A stretch of DNA of 64,000 nt from Alishewanella metallidurans (GTDB lineage Bacteria > Pseudomonadota > Gammaproteobacteria > Enterobacterales > Alteromonadaceae): positions 62,001-126,000 of the forward strand of contig NZ_JALAHQ010000003.1 in the NCBI RefSeq assembly GCF_036983985.1, in the 5' to 3' direction. Of the stretch, positions 38,513-47,626 are shown piece by piece (within the stretch, counting starts at the first letter, position 1; every line of letters begins with the position of its first letter). The position numbers were made by a program, and so were the translations under genes. The notes under the pieces were generated by a model. The model made no database searches. It worked only from the letters and a program-made list of their open reading frames with translations, and was not told the DNA's origin.

Positions 38513-39967
38513 ATGCAACAGCTAAAAGTAGGCGTATTGGTAAAAAATGCCAGTTTTATTAATGGAAACTGGCTCACTAATAACACGCAGTTTAGTGTGC
38601 ATAACCCGTCTAATCAGCAGCTATTAGCTAACATTGCTGATGCCGGTGCAGCAGAAGCCGAGCAAGCTGTGCTAGCCGCTGATCAGGCTTTTGCTAGCTG
38701 GTCAGCACAACCGGCCAGTAAACGTGCTGAAATTTTGCAGCGCTGGTATCAATTAGTTATGCAACATCAAGATGATTTAGCTCGGCTATTAACCCTAGAG
38801 CAAGGCAAGCCATTGGCCGAAGCTAAAGGCGAAATTGCCTATGGTGCATCTTATATGCAGTGGTTTGCTGAAGAAGCCAAGCGGTTATATGGCGATACTA
38901 TTCCAGCGCCTTCGGCCGACAAACGTATTATTGTGCAGCGCCAACCGGTTGGCGTAGTGGCGGCAATAACACCATGGAATTTCCCTAATGCGATGTTGGC
39001 ACGCAAGGCCGCCGCAGCCTTAGCCGCAGGCTGTACTTTTGTGGTTAAACCGGCGCAGCAAACGCCGTTATCAGCACTGGCGTTAGCCGAACTTGCCCAG
39101 CAAGCCGGTGTGCCCGCTGGCGTGTTTAACGTGGTGGTTGGCACTGATGCAAAAGCCATCGGTGAGGTGTTGACACAGCACCCTAAAGTAGCCAAATTCA
39201 GCTTTACCGGCTCTACCGCTGTGGGCAAACAATTATTAAAACAATGCGCAAATGGCGTAAAACGGGTATCAATGGAGCTAGGCGGTAACGCCCCCTTTAT
39301 TGTATTTGACGACGCCGATTTAGACGCCGCTGTGCAAGGTTTATTAGCGTCTAAATTTCGCAATGCGGGCCAAACCTGCGTTTGCGCCAATCGTATTTTA
39401 GTGCAAAGCAGTGTGTATCAAGCCTTTATCGATAAGTTGCTGCCCGCCGTCGCTAAGTTAACGGTTGCCAATGGCCTAAGCAGCAACAGCCAAATTGGCC
39501 CCTTAATTGATAAAAAAGCGATAGAAAAAGCCGAAACACTGCAGCAACAAGCACTAGATGCTGGCGCAACCTTATTACTTGGCGGCAAACGCGACAGCAG
39601 CGGCGAGCTATTTTACCAACCTACAGTGCTGGGCAATATCAACGCCGATATGGCCATAACCCAGCAAGAAATATTTGGCCCTATTGCCGCCATTCAACAA
39701 TTTGATACTGAGCAACAGGCTATAACGCAAGCCAATAACACCGAATACGGTTTAGCCGCTTATTTTTATAGCCGCGACATCGGCCGCGTATTTCGCGTAG
39801 CACAAGCACTACAATACGGTATGGTTGGCATTAACGAAGGCATAATATCTAACGCCGCCGCCCCTTTTGGCGGGGTAAAGCAATCAGGCTACGGTCGCGA
39901 AGGCTCTAAATACGGCCTAGACGATTATACCGATATTAAATACCTGTGTTTAGGTGGATTGGCCTGA
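38513..39967 (+). CDS. gabD: NAD(P)-dependent succinate-semialdehyde dehydrogenase
   Basis: 484 aa aldehyde dehydrogenase closest to the GabD branch, oxidising succinate semialdehyde to succinate. It has PVGVVAAITPWNFPNAMLAR, AAALAAGCTFVVKPAQQTPL, the catalytic Glu in VSMELGGNAPFIVFDDAD, the nucleophilic Cys in RNAGQTCVCANRI and NEGIISNAAAPFGGVKQSGY near the C-terminus. An AGAGG site precedes the ATG. No gabT lies beside it. It is the last core gene before the first accessory segment, which begins within 300 bases of its stop. Confidence 0.9.
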   Translation: MQQLKVGVLVKNASFINGNWLTNNTQFSVHNPSNQQLLANIADAGAAEAEQAVLAADQAFASWSAQPASKRAEILQRWYQLVMQHQDDLARLLTLEQGKPLAEAKGEIAYGASYMQWFAEEAKRLYGDTIPAPSADKRIIVQRQPVGVVAAITPWNFPNAMLARKAAAALAAGCTFVVKPAQQTPLSALALAELAQQAGVPAGVFNVVVGTDAKAIGEVLTQHPKVAKFSFTGSTAVGKQLLKQCANGVKRVSMELGGNAPFIVFDDADLDAAVQGLLASKFRNAGQTCVCANRILVQSSVYQAFIDKLLPAVAKLTVANGLSSNSQIGPLIDKKAIEKAETLQQQALDAGATLLLGGKRDSSGELFYQPTVLGNINADMAITQQEIFGPIAAIQQFDTEQQAITQANNTEYGLAAYFYSRDIGRVFRVAQALQYGMVGINEGIISNAAAPFGGVKQSGYGREGSKYGLDDYTDIKYLCLGGLA

Positions 39968-40259
39968 AACTTTTCTTTTAGTTACCACTTTGTTGGCAAA
40001 TACTGAGTGAAATATAAAGGCATCACTATATTGGTTTGCTCTAACGCGGTAGAGCCCTGCGTGCCAGAGGGTACAGAAGTTGAGGCCGTTGTTGACCAAT
40101 GGTTGCATGCACTTGCTACTGGTAGTAATTTTTTTGTAACCCCTCGTTAAATGAACCTGCTGAGTTACCGCTTTATCGAGCGCGATTTCTGCCAACATAG
40201 CTTGGCCAACGCGCAAACTAAACCTAAAAGTAGGATATAAATCCAATTATAATGAGTAA
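39968..40259. other. Non-coding or uncertain stretch at the left edge of accessory segment 1
   Basis: 292 bases between gabD and the hip operators. There is a 98-codon minus-strand frame (39950-40246) and a 47-codon plus-strand frame (40007-40150), but neither has a ribosome site or a family I recognise, and they overlap. I see no tRNA, hairpin or clear att site. It may contain the scar of the segment's insertion. Confidence 0.4.
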
Positions 40260-40357
40260 AATGGGAATATAGTCCCACATTTAACTTGTTGGAGTTGCTT
40301 GGGCTTCAAAGTTGGACTATATTCCCATTAACGGTTTAATAATGGGAATATAGTCCC
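40260..40357. promoter_or_regulatory. Three-copy palindromic operator before hipBA
   Basis: AATGGGAATATAGTCCC occurs at 40260-40276 and exactly again at 40341-40357; the inverse, GGACTATATTCCCATT, lies at 40314-40328 with one base less. The core GGGA-(C/A)TATA(T/G)-TCCC is near-palindromic. Three such sites stand in the promoter of hipB, the last one 14 bases before its ATG, as expected for autorepression by a HipB-type dimer. The sequence differs from the E. coli TATCC-N8-GGATA site. Confidence 0.8.
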
Positions 40358-40370
40358 TTAGGTTGGTGAT

Positions 40371-40676
40371 ATGGCTAAGCGTGATTTGCACAATGTACTG
40401 TTTCCAAAGCAGCGCAGAATCCTGACTCATTTTGGTGAAGACTTGCTGTTGGCTATGAAACGACGTGGTTTTACAAAAAAGCTGCTGTGTGAACGTACTG
40501 GCTTTGACCATAAAACCGTGAACAAAGTCTTCGCAGGTGATCCGGGCGTTGCCATAGGCACTTACTTAAAGGTGATGGCCGTTCTTGGCATGGAAAGCAA
40601 CTTTGCAGAAATGGCCGCCCATGATGAAGTGGGTATCAAGCTGCAAAATATAAAATTACTGGAAGGTTCAAGATGA
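40371..40676 (+). CDS. hipB: HipB-like XRE-family antitoxin
   Basis: 101 aa helix-turn-helix protein just upstream of hipA. The HTH spans about residues 30-75: MKRRGFTKKLLCERTGFD, then HKTVNKVFAGDPGVAIGTYL. HipB proteins bind the HipA kinase and repress their own operon. Three palindromic operators lie immediately upstream and it overlaps hipA by four bases (ATGA). It is slightly longer at the N-terminus than E. coli HipB (88 aa). Symbol given by family and context, not orthology to the E. coli gene. Confidence 0.85.
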   Translation: MAKRDLHNVLFPKQRRILTHFGEDLLLAMKRRGFTKKLLCERTGFDHKTVNKVFAGDPGVAIGTYLKVMAVLGMESNFAEMAAHDEVGIKLQNIKLLEGSR

Positions 40677-41923
40677 GCCGTGAAATCGTTGAAGTCTATG
40701 CCGACTGGCAGCCAATTGAAGCGCCTTTGCTAATAGGACAGCTTGCTTACAGCGATTCAAGCCGAGGTGGCGTGTTTAGTTTTGCCTACGATAAAGCATT
40801 TTTAACCTCAGCCTATCGCTTGCAAATTGATCCAATGCTGACGCTTCACTCCGGTGAACTTTACAACGATGAAGCCGATAAAAACTTTCGCGCATTTCTT
40901 GATTCATCGCCTGATAGATGGGGGCGTATTTTAATGCAGCGGCGTGCGGCGATTGAGGCGCGCAAGGGTATTCGAGCAACAAGTCGATTAAACGAATTGG
41001 ATTACCTGCTGGGCGTACATGACTCTTATCGGATGGGGGGGATTCGATTTAAGCGAGTAGGCTCGGATGCTTTTTTGGACGACAATTCTGAATTTGCTGC
41101 GCCGCCAATGACTTCTCTGCGAGAGCTAGAGCACGCAGCAATGCAGATTGAACAAGACGATAACATCGACAGTGACGAGTATTACCGCTGGTTGAAAATG
41201 CTGATTTCTCCAGGCTCATCATTAGGTGGTGCAAGGCCCAAGGCTTGTGTGACAGATGAGCAAGGCCACTTGTGGATTGCCAAGTTTCCCAACTTAAATG
41301 ATACCCATGACGTGGGGGCGTGGGAGATGGTTTGTTATGAATTGGCGTTGGCGGCAGGTGTTGACATGTTTCCAAGTGAGATTAAACGATTTTCCTCTGG
41401 GCATCATACATTTTTAACAAAACGGTTTGACCGCGACGGTGAAAAGCGGCTGCATTTTTCATCGGCTATGGCACAGCTTCAATACTATGACGGTGAACAA
41501 TCTCAAGGTGCCAGTTACTTAGAGATTGCTGAATTTATTTCCAATTGTGGTGCACAAACCGAAGCTGATTTAGCACAGCTATGGCGTCGTATCGTGTTTA
41601 ATATTGCGGTGTCCAACACCGATGATCACCTGCGTAACCATGGATTTTTATTAACAAAGAAGGGTTGGAAGTTATCACCCGCTTATGATTTAAACCCGAT
41701 AGTGGGTAAGCATGGCCTGCATCTGAATATTACCGATGCAGACAACGCTTTAGACTACCAATTAGCGTTTGACGTAAAAGACTTCTTCCGACTTTCGCAA
41801 ACCCAAGCCACGCAAATTTACGATGAAGTATTAATTGCGGTTAAGCAATGGCAAACCGTTGCTAAGCAGCTAGGGATCAGCCGAGCCGAGCAAACCATGA
41901 AACAATCGGCGTTTAACGTTTAA
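40673..41923 (+). CDS. hipA: HipA-family serine/threonine kinase toxin
   Basis: 416 aa. HipA toxins phosphorylate glutamyl-tRNA synthetase (or other targets) and induce growth arrest. N-terminal subdomain: RGGVFSFAYDKAFLTSAYRL and FRAFLDSSPDRWGR. The kinase has the P-loop-like GSSLGGARPKA (about 181-191), Lys in WIAKFPN, catalytic NTDDHLRNHGFLL (Asp ~317, Asn ~322) and metal-binding SPAYDLNPI (Asp ~339). All key residues are present, so the toxin looks active. It is coupled to hipB, and the gene is followed after ~260 bases by the DNA-binding gene of the next module. Confidence 0.92.
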   Translation: MSREIVEVYADWQPIEAPLLIGQLAYSDSSRGGVFSFAYDKAFLTSAYRLQIDPMLTLHSGELYNDEADKNFRAFLDSSPDRWGRILMQRRAAIEARKGIRATSRLNELDYLLGVHDSYRMGGIRFKRVGSDAFLDDNSEFAAPPMTSLRELEHAAMQIEQDDNIDSDEYYRWLKMLISPGSSLGGARPKACVTDEQGHLWIAKFPNLNDTHDVGAWEMVCYELALAAGVDMFPSEIKRFSSGHHTFLTKRFDRDGEKRLHFSSAMAQLQYYDGEQSQGASYLEIAEFISNCGAQTEADLAQLWRRIVFNIAVSNTDDHLRNHGFLLTKKGWKLSPAYDLNPIVGKHGLHLNITDADNALDYQLAFDVKDFFRLSQTQATQIYDEVLIAVKQWQTVAKQLGISRAEQTMKQSAFNV

Positions 41924-42187
41924 TGAGTCAGTGAAACACTATTTTCATTTTTTAGCAGACATAGAATTTCCGGAATCCATTTGTACTGGGGCACGTGCCG
42001 TGGGATGAATACATGCGATCAGCCTGACGCATCAAAGACGGAAAATATCCTTGCGCTATTATCAGCAGTTGATAAGATGTGCAGCTTATGTATAAGCGTA
42101 CAGTCTTTTTATTGGCCAACCGCTGTTTTATCTACTTGCTGGGAACCTAGTGAGCAAACGATTCGAGTAAGCTATGCAAGTAAAGCA

Positions 42188-42520
42188 ATGAAAAACGCAA
42201 AACAATCGCGCTGCGTGATTGGCATTAAAGGGCAAAGCCAAGACCCCGATTACCCCGTTGATATCTGGTTCGACTCGCTGAAATCGGTGGCCAATGTGCT
42301 GTCGAAAGAAAACCAGCAGTTGTTAAAAGTAATCGCTGAACAACAGCCGCAATCGATCACTGAGCTGGCCATGCTGACAGGCCGAGCGGTCAGTAATGTG
42401 TCGAGAACATTGAAAACATTGGGCAAGTACAACTTGGTTGAAATGACAAAATCACAAAATGGATTGGCGGTAAAACTGCGATATCAATCGATGTTGTTAT
42501 TGATCCAGCCATTAGAATAA
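42188..42520 (+). CDS. MarR-like winged-helix DNA-binding protein (HVO_A0114 family)
   Basis: 110 aa from ATG 42188 (MKNAKQSRCVIGIKG). It has WFDSLKSVANVLSKENQQLL, then the winged helix: QSITELAMLTGRAVSNVSRT and LKTLGKYNLVEMTK. This matches the small HVO_A0114 DNA-binding family, members of which are ~110 aa and are often antitoxin-like partners; the frame stays open upstream to 41981, but those ~69 residues look unlike the family. It ends 10 bases before the PLD-helicase gene, which has its own GGAATA site, so it is the probable regulator of that gene. No small toxin partner is recognised between hipA and this gene. Confidence 0.75.
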   Translation: MKNAKQSRCVIGIKGQSQDPDYPVDIWFDSLKSVANVLSKENQQLLKVIAEQQPQSITELAMLTGRAVSNVSRTLKTLGKYNLVEMTKSQNGLAVKLRYQSMLLLIQPLE

Positions 42521-42530
42521 AAGGAATATC

Positions 42531-45500
42531 ATGCAACAAGTCGGAATTTATGAGCAGCTTATAACGCAGCTTATCGAGAGTCGTATTGACCGAGAGCGAT
42601 TCTATGTCGGCGAACGTGAGCTTAATAGCAGTGAAGCATCAACATGGTTATCTCGTTTCCTATCGCACATACTTGAGTACGCGATTGAGTCCGTCCCCTC
42701 AAGTGATGATCGTCTGCAACAGCAAATTGCTTTATCCAATCAATTGTTACTCTGGCTAAAAACACAAATTCAAGATAACGATTTTATCGAAGACAATTTG
42801 CTTGCCAGTCAAGGTAAAATTCTGACCGCGCTCTATGAGCTCGAAAATCCTGTCTCAGCCGATTTAAAAAATTATATTAACGACATTTTTCCGTTAACAG
42901 GCTTAAGCCAAAGCGAGTTGTTTTGTGGCAGTAATGCGGGATTGTCGCTTGAATCTGAATTGAAGCGAGAGATTCTGTCTGCGGATAAAATTTACTGGTT
43001 AGTGTCATTTATTAAGTGGGCAGGGATCCGCATTTTTCGCAAAGAGCTAGAAGAATTTACCTCAAGTGGTCGCGAGCTAAAAATCATCACCACCTCATAC
43101 ATGGGAGCAACGGATGCCAAAGCGGTTGAGTATCTGGCGAGTTTACCGAATACCGAGGTGAAGCTGAGTTACAACACTGAGCGTGAACGTTTACATGCCA
43201 AGAGCTACTTATTTTTACGCAACACGGGTTATCACACTGGTTATATCGGCTCTTCCAATCTTTCCCATTCAGCGCTAACCAATGGCTTAGAGTGGAATTT
43301 AAAAATCACTTCACAAGAAATCCCACACATTATCAATAAATCATTGAGCACCTTTGAAACCTATTGGGTTTCTAATGATTTTGAACACTTTAGTGGCGAT
43401 GCAACAAGCAGTGAAAAACTCAAAAAAGCCTTGAGTCAGCAGCGCGGAGATTTTGAGACCAGCCCGACGCACTTCTTTGATATCTCTCCGTTTCCTCATC
43501 AAAGTGACATTTTGGAACAACTGGCCGTTGAGCGTAGTGTTCACCAGCGCTTTCGTAATTTAGTCGTTGCGGCTACCGGCACGGGGAAAACCCTGATTTC
43601 AGCCTTTGATTTTGCACGCTTTATCAAAGAGAAACCGACAGCAACGTTCCTGTTTGTTGCACACCGAGAAGAAATATTAAAACAAGCTAGATCTGCGTAT
43701 CGTGGGGTATTGCGTAATGGTATGTTTGGTGAACTTTGGGTTGGCGGACATACGCCGGAGCACTATCGGCAACTGTTTGTTTCTATTCAAACTCTGAACA
43801 ATCAACTGGAACAGCTTAATCTAACTGCTGACTATTATGACTTCATTGTCATTGATGAAGTGCACCATATTGCAGCGACTAGTTATCGCGCGCTACTGGA
43901 ACACTTTTCTCCAACTATTTTACTCGGCCTGACTGCAACACCTGAGAGGCATGATGGCGGTGATATTTTAGCGGATTTTGGTGGCGTGATTGCGGCAGAG
44001 ATCCGTTTACCGGAAGCGATTAATCGTCGCCACCTTTGTCCATTTCAGTATTTTGCTATTGATGATGATACCGACCTTCGCAACATTGCATGGAGTCGTG
44101 GACGTTACGATATCGCTCAACTGACCAATCTGTATACCCACAACCAAGTCCGCTTTGACAAGATTTTGCTGAGTATGCGGGAAATCATCACTGATATAGG
44201 CAAAATGAAAGCATTGGCCTTTTGTGTGAGCAAAGAACATGCACTGTACATGACAGAGCAATTCTTATTAAAAGGCGTTAAAGCGGATGTGTTGACCAGT
44301 GATAACAGCCACGAGCGGCAACAAAAGCAGCAAGCGATTCGTTCTGGCAGCATTAACGTGCTTTGCGTGGTCGATATCTTTAATGAAGGTGTCGATATCC
44401 CCGAAGTCGATACGTTATTGTTTTTACGACCGACAGAAAGCCTCACCATTTTCTTGCAACAGCTTGGCCGAGGTTTGCGTTTATCGGACGGTAAAGAGTG
44501 CTGCACAGTACTCGATTTTGTTGGTAATTCCCGCCCAGAGTATGACTTTGCCAATAAATTTAGAGCCTTAGTAGGTAAAAGTCATCGAGCGATCAGCGAA
44601 GAAATAAAGCAAGGGTTCCCCCACGCACCGCTAGGTTGTCGCATTGAATTGAGTAAGCGCACTCAAGAAATGGTGCTCAGCAACATTCGTCAAGCTTCAT
44701 TAACGTTGAAGCGCCTAGTCGCAATGATTCGCCAATATCCTCAGCACTCCATACTGCCGTTAACATTGTCGAATTTCTTAACCTTAAATCCTCACATCGA
44801 CTTGAATGAGCTTTATAAGCGAGGGAGTTGGTCGCAGCTGGTTCAGCAAGCTAAGGATGAAATCAACGAAAATTCAGTTGATGAAGATCTGCTAAAAATG
44901 CTTAGAAAGGCCATTTATAACCGAATTTTGACCTGTGATGATCATGCCTATTTGAGTTTCTTAAAACAGCTTTGCCAAAGTAACTTTGTTATTAAAGATG
45001 CTGACCATCGTTATGCCTTAATGTGTCATTTCGATTTTTGGCAGAAAACGGGGCCTGAATGTGGATTCGATTCCATTGCTCAAAGCCTAGCAAAACTGAA
45101 TGCTTGCGAGTTAAAAGCAGAGTTAATGGATGTTGTGAATTGGCAACTCGCACAAACCAAGCATGAGCAACCAACAATGCACGCTTTACCTGAGGTCGCA
45201 TTGAGGCTGCATGCACGTTATGCGCGTGAGCAAATATTGGTGGCATTTGGTGCGACCACTTTTGAGCGCCAACCGCCAGCACGCGAAGGTGTGTTTGTGT
45301 TGAAAGATCAAAATATTGAACTGATGTTTGTCACCTTGGACAAAAACGAAAAGCAATTTTCACCTACTACTATGTATCACGATTACGCGATCAACGAACA
45401 CCTGTTTCACTGGCAGTCGCAAAACAGCGCAAGACCTGATAAAGGCCGAGGTTTGGAGTACATCCAACACCAAAAAATAGGTAAGCGTCTGTTTTTATTT

Positions 45501-45671
45501 GTGCGTGAGCAAAGCAAAGATGAATACGGCCGAACCATGGGTTTTGTGAATTATGGTGAAGTAGACTACGTATCGCATACAGGTTCACAACCGATAAGCA
45601 TTACTTGGCAGTTAAAAGAGCCAATGCCACACTTTATGTGGCAACAAGCGGCGAAGTTAGCTGTAGGTTAA
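42531..45671 (+). CDS. PLD-nuclease / DEAD-DEAH helicase / DUF3427 protein
   Basis: 1046 aa, three parts. Residues ~130-260 form a phospholipase-D-like nuclease half with HxK (RLHAKSYLFLR, His ~222, Lys ~224) and YIGSSNLSHSAL. Residues ~320-680 are an SF2 helicase: ATGTGKT (~348), IDEVHHIAA (~441), GLTATPERHDGGD, and the VVDIFNEGVDIPEVDTLLFL and LQQLGRGLRLSDGKE motifs. The rest is DUF3427, ending with FVNYGEVDYVSHTGSQPIS. Such proteins are found in defence and restriction neighbourhoods; it likely unwinds and cuts foreign DNA, but that is inferred. It follows a small DNA-binding protein by 10 bases. It seems intact. Confidence 0.88.
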   Translation: MQQVGIYEQLITQLIESRIDRERFYVGERELNSSEASTWLSRFLSHILEYAIESVPSSDDRLQQQIALSNQLLLWLKTQIQDNDFIEDNLLASQGKILTALYELENPVSADLKNYINDIFPLTGLSQSELFCGSNAGLSLESELKREILSADKIYWLVSFIKWAGIRIFRKELEEFTSSGRELKIITTSYMGATDAKAVEYLASLPNTEVKLSYNTERERLHAKSYLFLRNTGYHTGYIGSSNLSHSALTNGLEWNLKITSQEIPHIINKSLSTFETYWVSNDFEHFSGDATSSEKLKKALSQQRGDFETSPTHFFDISPFPHQSDILEQLAVERSVHQRFRNLVVAATGTGKTLISAFDFARFIKEKPTATFLFVAHREEILKQARSAYRGVLRNGMFGELWVGGHTPEHYRQLFVSIQTLNNQLEQLNLTADYYDFIVIDEVHHIAATSYRALLEHFSPTILLGLTATPERHDGGDILADFGGVIAAEIRLPEAINRRHLCPFQYFAIDDDTDLRNIAWSRGRYDIAQLTNLYTHNQVRFDKILLSMREIITDIGKMKALAFCVSKEHALYMTEQFLLKGVKADVLTSDNSHERQQKQQAIRSGSINVLCVVDIFNEGVDIPEVDTLLFLRPTESLTIFLQQLGRGLRLSDGKECCTVLDFVGNSRPEYDFANKFRALVGKSHRAISEEIKQGFPHAPLGCRIELSKRTQEMVLSNIRQASLTLKRLVAMIRQYPQHSILPLTLSNFLTLNPHIDLNELYKRGSWSQLVQQAKDEINENSVDEDLLKMLRKAIYNRILTCDDHAYLSFLKQLCQSNFVIKDADHRYALMCHFDFWQKTGPECGFDSIAQSLAKLNACELKAELMDVVNWQLAQTKHEQPTMHALPEVALRLHARYAREQILVAFGATTFERQPPAREGVFVLKDQNIELMFVTLDKNEKQFSPTTMYHDYAINEHLFHWQSQNSARPDKGRGLEYIQHQKIGKRLFLFVREQSKDEYGRTMGFVNYGEVDYVSHTGSQPISITWQLKEPMPHFMWQQAAKLAVG

Positions 45672-45790
45672 ATATCATGATAACTCTAGCCACCGACAGA
45701 GTTTACCCCCTTTGGCGCTTTATTCTGGTAGAAAAAACCGAGCAAGAGGCAAAGACCAATCAGCAACGTGGACATTTCCCACTGTTGTGA

Positions 45791-46747
45791 TTGGCTAACT
45801 TTGCTGCGTTGAGGAACCGCTTTGATGACAGTAATGAAGATATTGAAAATACCGATTACGTACCTGACGATGCCATTAACCAAATGCACCGTTATCGTGA
45901 TGCGTTAATTCGCCTTTCAGGATCAGACATAGCCCTATCGAGCAATAACTCGACTAGCCAGAAAACTAAGAAAAGTCGACCTGTATTTGGCGCATTTGCG
46001 TTATACCCAGGCTATTTTGATCAAACACAAGAGCAAAACCCGTACGCTAAAGCGATTGAAGAAGTTGGGATTGGTGCATTTGCGTTATTACCAAGCCAAA
46101 CCGAAAGCAATTATTGCGGGCATCAATGGTTGTTGGAATTTTTACAGGCGCAAATTGGCATCGTTTCAAGTGCGCAAGCAGAGCAAACAGATGATGTCAT
46201 GTACGCTGTGGCTGGCATGGCAGAAAGGCTCTATGTGCAGGAGGCGGCGCGCATCCCTTATTATGGTATGCGTCAAGTGTTGTACCCGGATCTTACGATG
46301 ACGGTGGCGCTGGGTGGCCAACGCGGACGAGACAAAAGCTACTTTGCAGCGTTTGAGCAAGGCACAGCACGTTGGTATCACTTGCCACAAAGCACCTTTT
46401 TGCAAAAATTTAAACAGCATATTGCGGAGGAAATTCGTTACTTGGCTTTGGCGTCTACTTCGGATACGCAAAGTGCCACTAAGAAAATAGATAAACTTTG
46501 GCCAGTTAAACGTGTAGTAGTGTTACCTCGTTATGCAATTAGTGACGAGCAATCGGGGAAAAAATCAAGCGCTAATGCGCTTTATTACTTGTTCGAATTA
46601 GGTAGGCCGTTAACGCTGCAAAGTGCTGTGACCAACGTTCCGCATCAACCTATAAGAAACTCGATGAAACTCACAACTTTAACTCGGCTAGAGAGCGTAA
46701 CTAAGTTTGCTGAGGTCGAAAAAGTGTATGAAGAGGCAATGGTGTGA
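45791..46747 (+). pseudogene. 5'-truncated DUF2357 (McrC-like) nuclease remnant
   Basis: 318 codons from TTG 45791. YVPDDAINQMHRYRDALIRL, FGAFALYPGYFDQ and EVGIGAFALLPS match the later part of the DUF2357/PD-(D/E)xK restriction nucleases, where this helix-strand region follows the catalytic D-A-K motif. No D-x-K motif or N-terminal domain is found, and the same frame upstream carries a TGA at 45788 and a short open stretch from ATG 45677. The gene is therefore missing its 5' part including the active site, so activity is unlikely. The C-terminal ~180 residues continue without a break. It follows the helicase gene by ~120 bases. Confidence 0.75.
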
Positions 46748-46800
46748 GTAAGTGCGTTCTATCAATTATGAAGAAGATTAAATAATCAAAGGATGGCGAT

Positions 46801-47487
46801 ATGGACATTGAAATTAAAAACTGTAACAACATCACGATGGCCAAAGTGGCTATCGTGCCAAGTAAGTTGAATATTAAGTTTGCCCCGAATGGAACCGGTA
46901 AAAGCACAATTTCTAAAGCCATCCAATACGCTGTAACAGGTGACGAAAAAGCGCTTTTTGAACTTTTACCTTTCAAATTTCGCAACGAAAATTTGGGCAA
47001 CACCAAGTGGCGCATTGGCAGAATGGCCGGTGAAACGGCAGCACAAACCGCAGAGCGCAAACAACAATATCAATTAATAGCTAAGCAGTTACCTTACTTA
47101 GCGCAATCAGGTGTTTTATTGCTGGCGGGTAGCGATTCTGCGGCACTAAATACCTATGTTTATCCAGCGCAAGCGCTACATGATGAATTAGCTTTATTTC
47201 AGCAAGCAGGTTTAACACCCGCGCAAATACTGCGTACCGCCACCATTAATGGCGCGACCTTTATGGGAGTTCAGGCCGACTATGGCAGCATAGCGACAAC
47301 AAAACAGGCCGATTTACTATTACTGCCAGCAAACCCATTACAAGATATTAATGCGGTAAAAAATATTGATACGCTGATCTATGGCGGCAAAGTGTATAAC
47401 CGCAAGGCGTTAGATGAAATGTTAAACCAGGCCGCAGCACGAAAAATAGAGCTAACTGAGCAACGGAAAAGTAATCAACTGAATTAA
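46801..47487 (+). pseudogene. Chimeric ORF: AAA ATPase N-terminus fused to amidohydrolase C-terminus
   Basis: 228 codons of two unrelated halves. Residues 1-~72 look like the start of an SMC/RecF-like AAA ATPase: MDIEIKNCNNITMAKVA, then the Walker A FAPNGTGKSTISKAI. Residues ~73-228 are the C-terminus of an imidazolonepropionase/amidohydrolase-like metal enzyme: SGVLLLAGSDSAALNTY (metal Asp), LHDELALFQQAGLTPAQILR, ATINGATFMG, ADLLLLPANPLQDI. The amidohydrolase lacks its N-terminal barrel with the HxH and the ATPase lacks everything after motif A. The junction is near 47,017. It is a good marker for the right edge of segment 1; the fused product is not expected to work. Confidence 0.85.
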
Positions 47488-47626
47488 AAAACTTAAGTTG
47501 CCGACAGTATAAAATTGAGGGTAATTTCAACGGTAAATATAATAACTACTAAGTAGTCGCAGATTAAAAGATGTTAATTGTTTTTGTTACTGCTAGCATA
47601 AGTATCGACTTATTCAGAGATGATTT

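Noticed and set aside
38851..39390. 179-codon minus-strand frame inside gabD
   Set aside because: It is antisense to the catalytic region of the dehydrogenase, with no independent support.
39950..40246. 98-codon minus-strand frame after gabD
   Set aside because: It overlaps the gabD end, has no ribosome site, matches no family I recognise, and competes with a plus-strand frame at 40007-40150. I list the stretch as uncertain and call no gene.
41981..42187. Upstream extension of the HTH gene
   Set aside because: The frame is open, but the ~69 residues are Cys/Trp-rich and unlike the family; the ATG at 42188 gives the usual length. A decayed toxin gene here cannot be excluded.
44117..44554. 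145-codon minus-strand frame inside the PLD-helicase gene
   Set aside because: It lies opposite conserved helicase motifs, and its composition is that of a shadow frame.
45605..45790. Short frame between the helicase and the DUF2357 remnant
   Set aside because: It overlaps the helicase 3' end and stops in frame just before the remnant. It may be a decayed part of the truncated gene but cannot be assigned.
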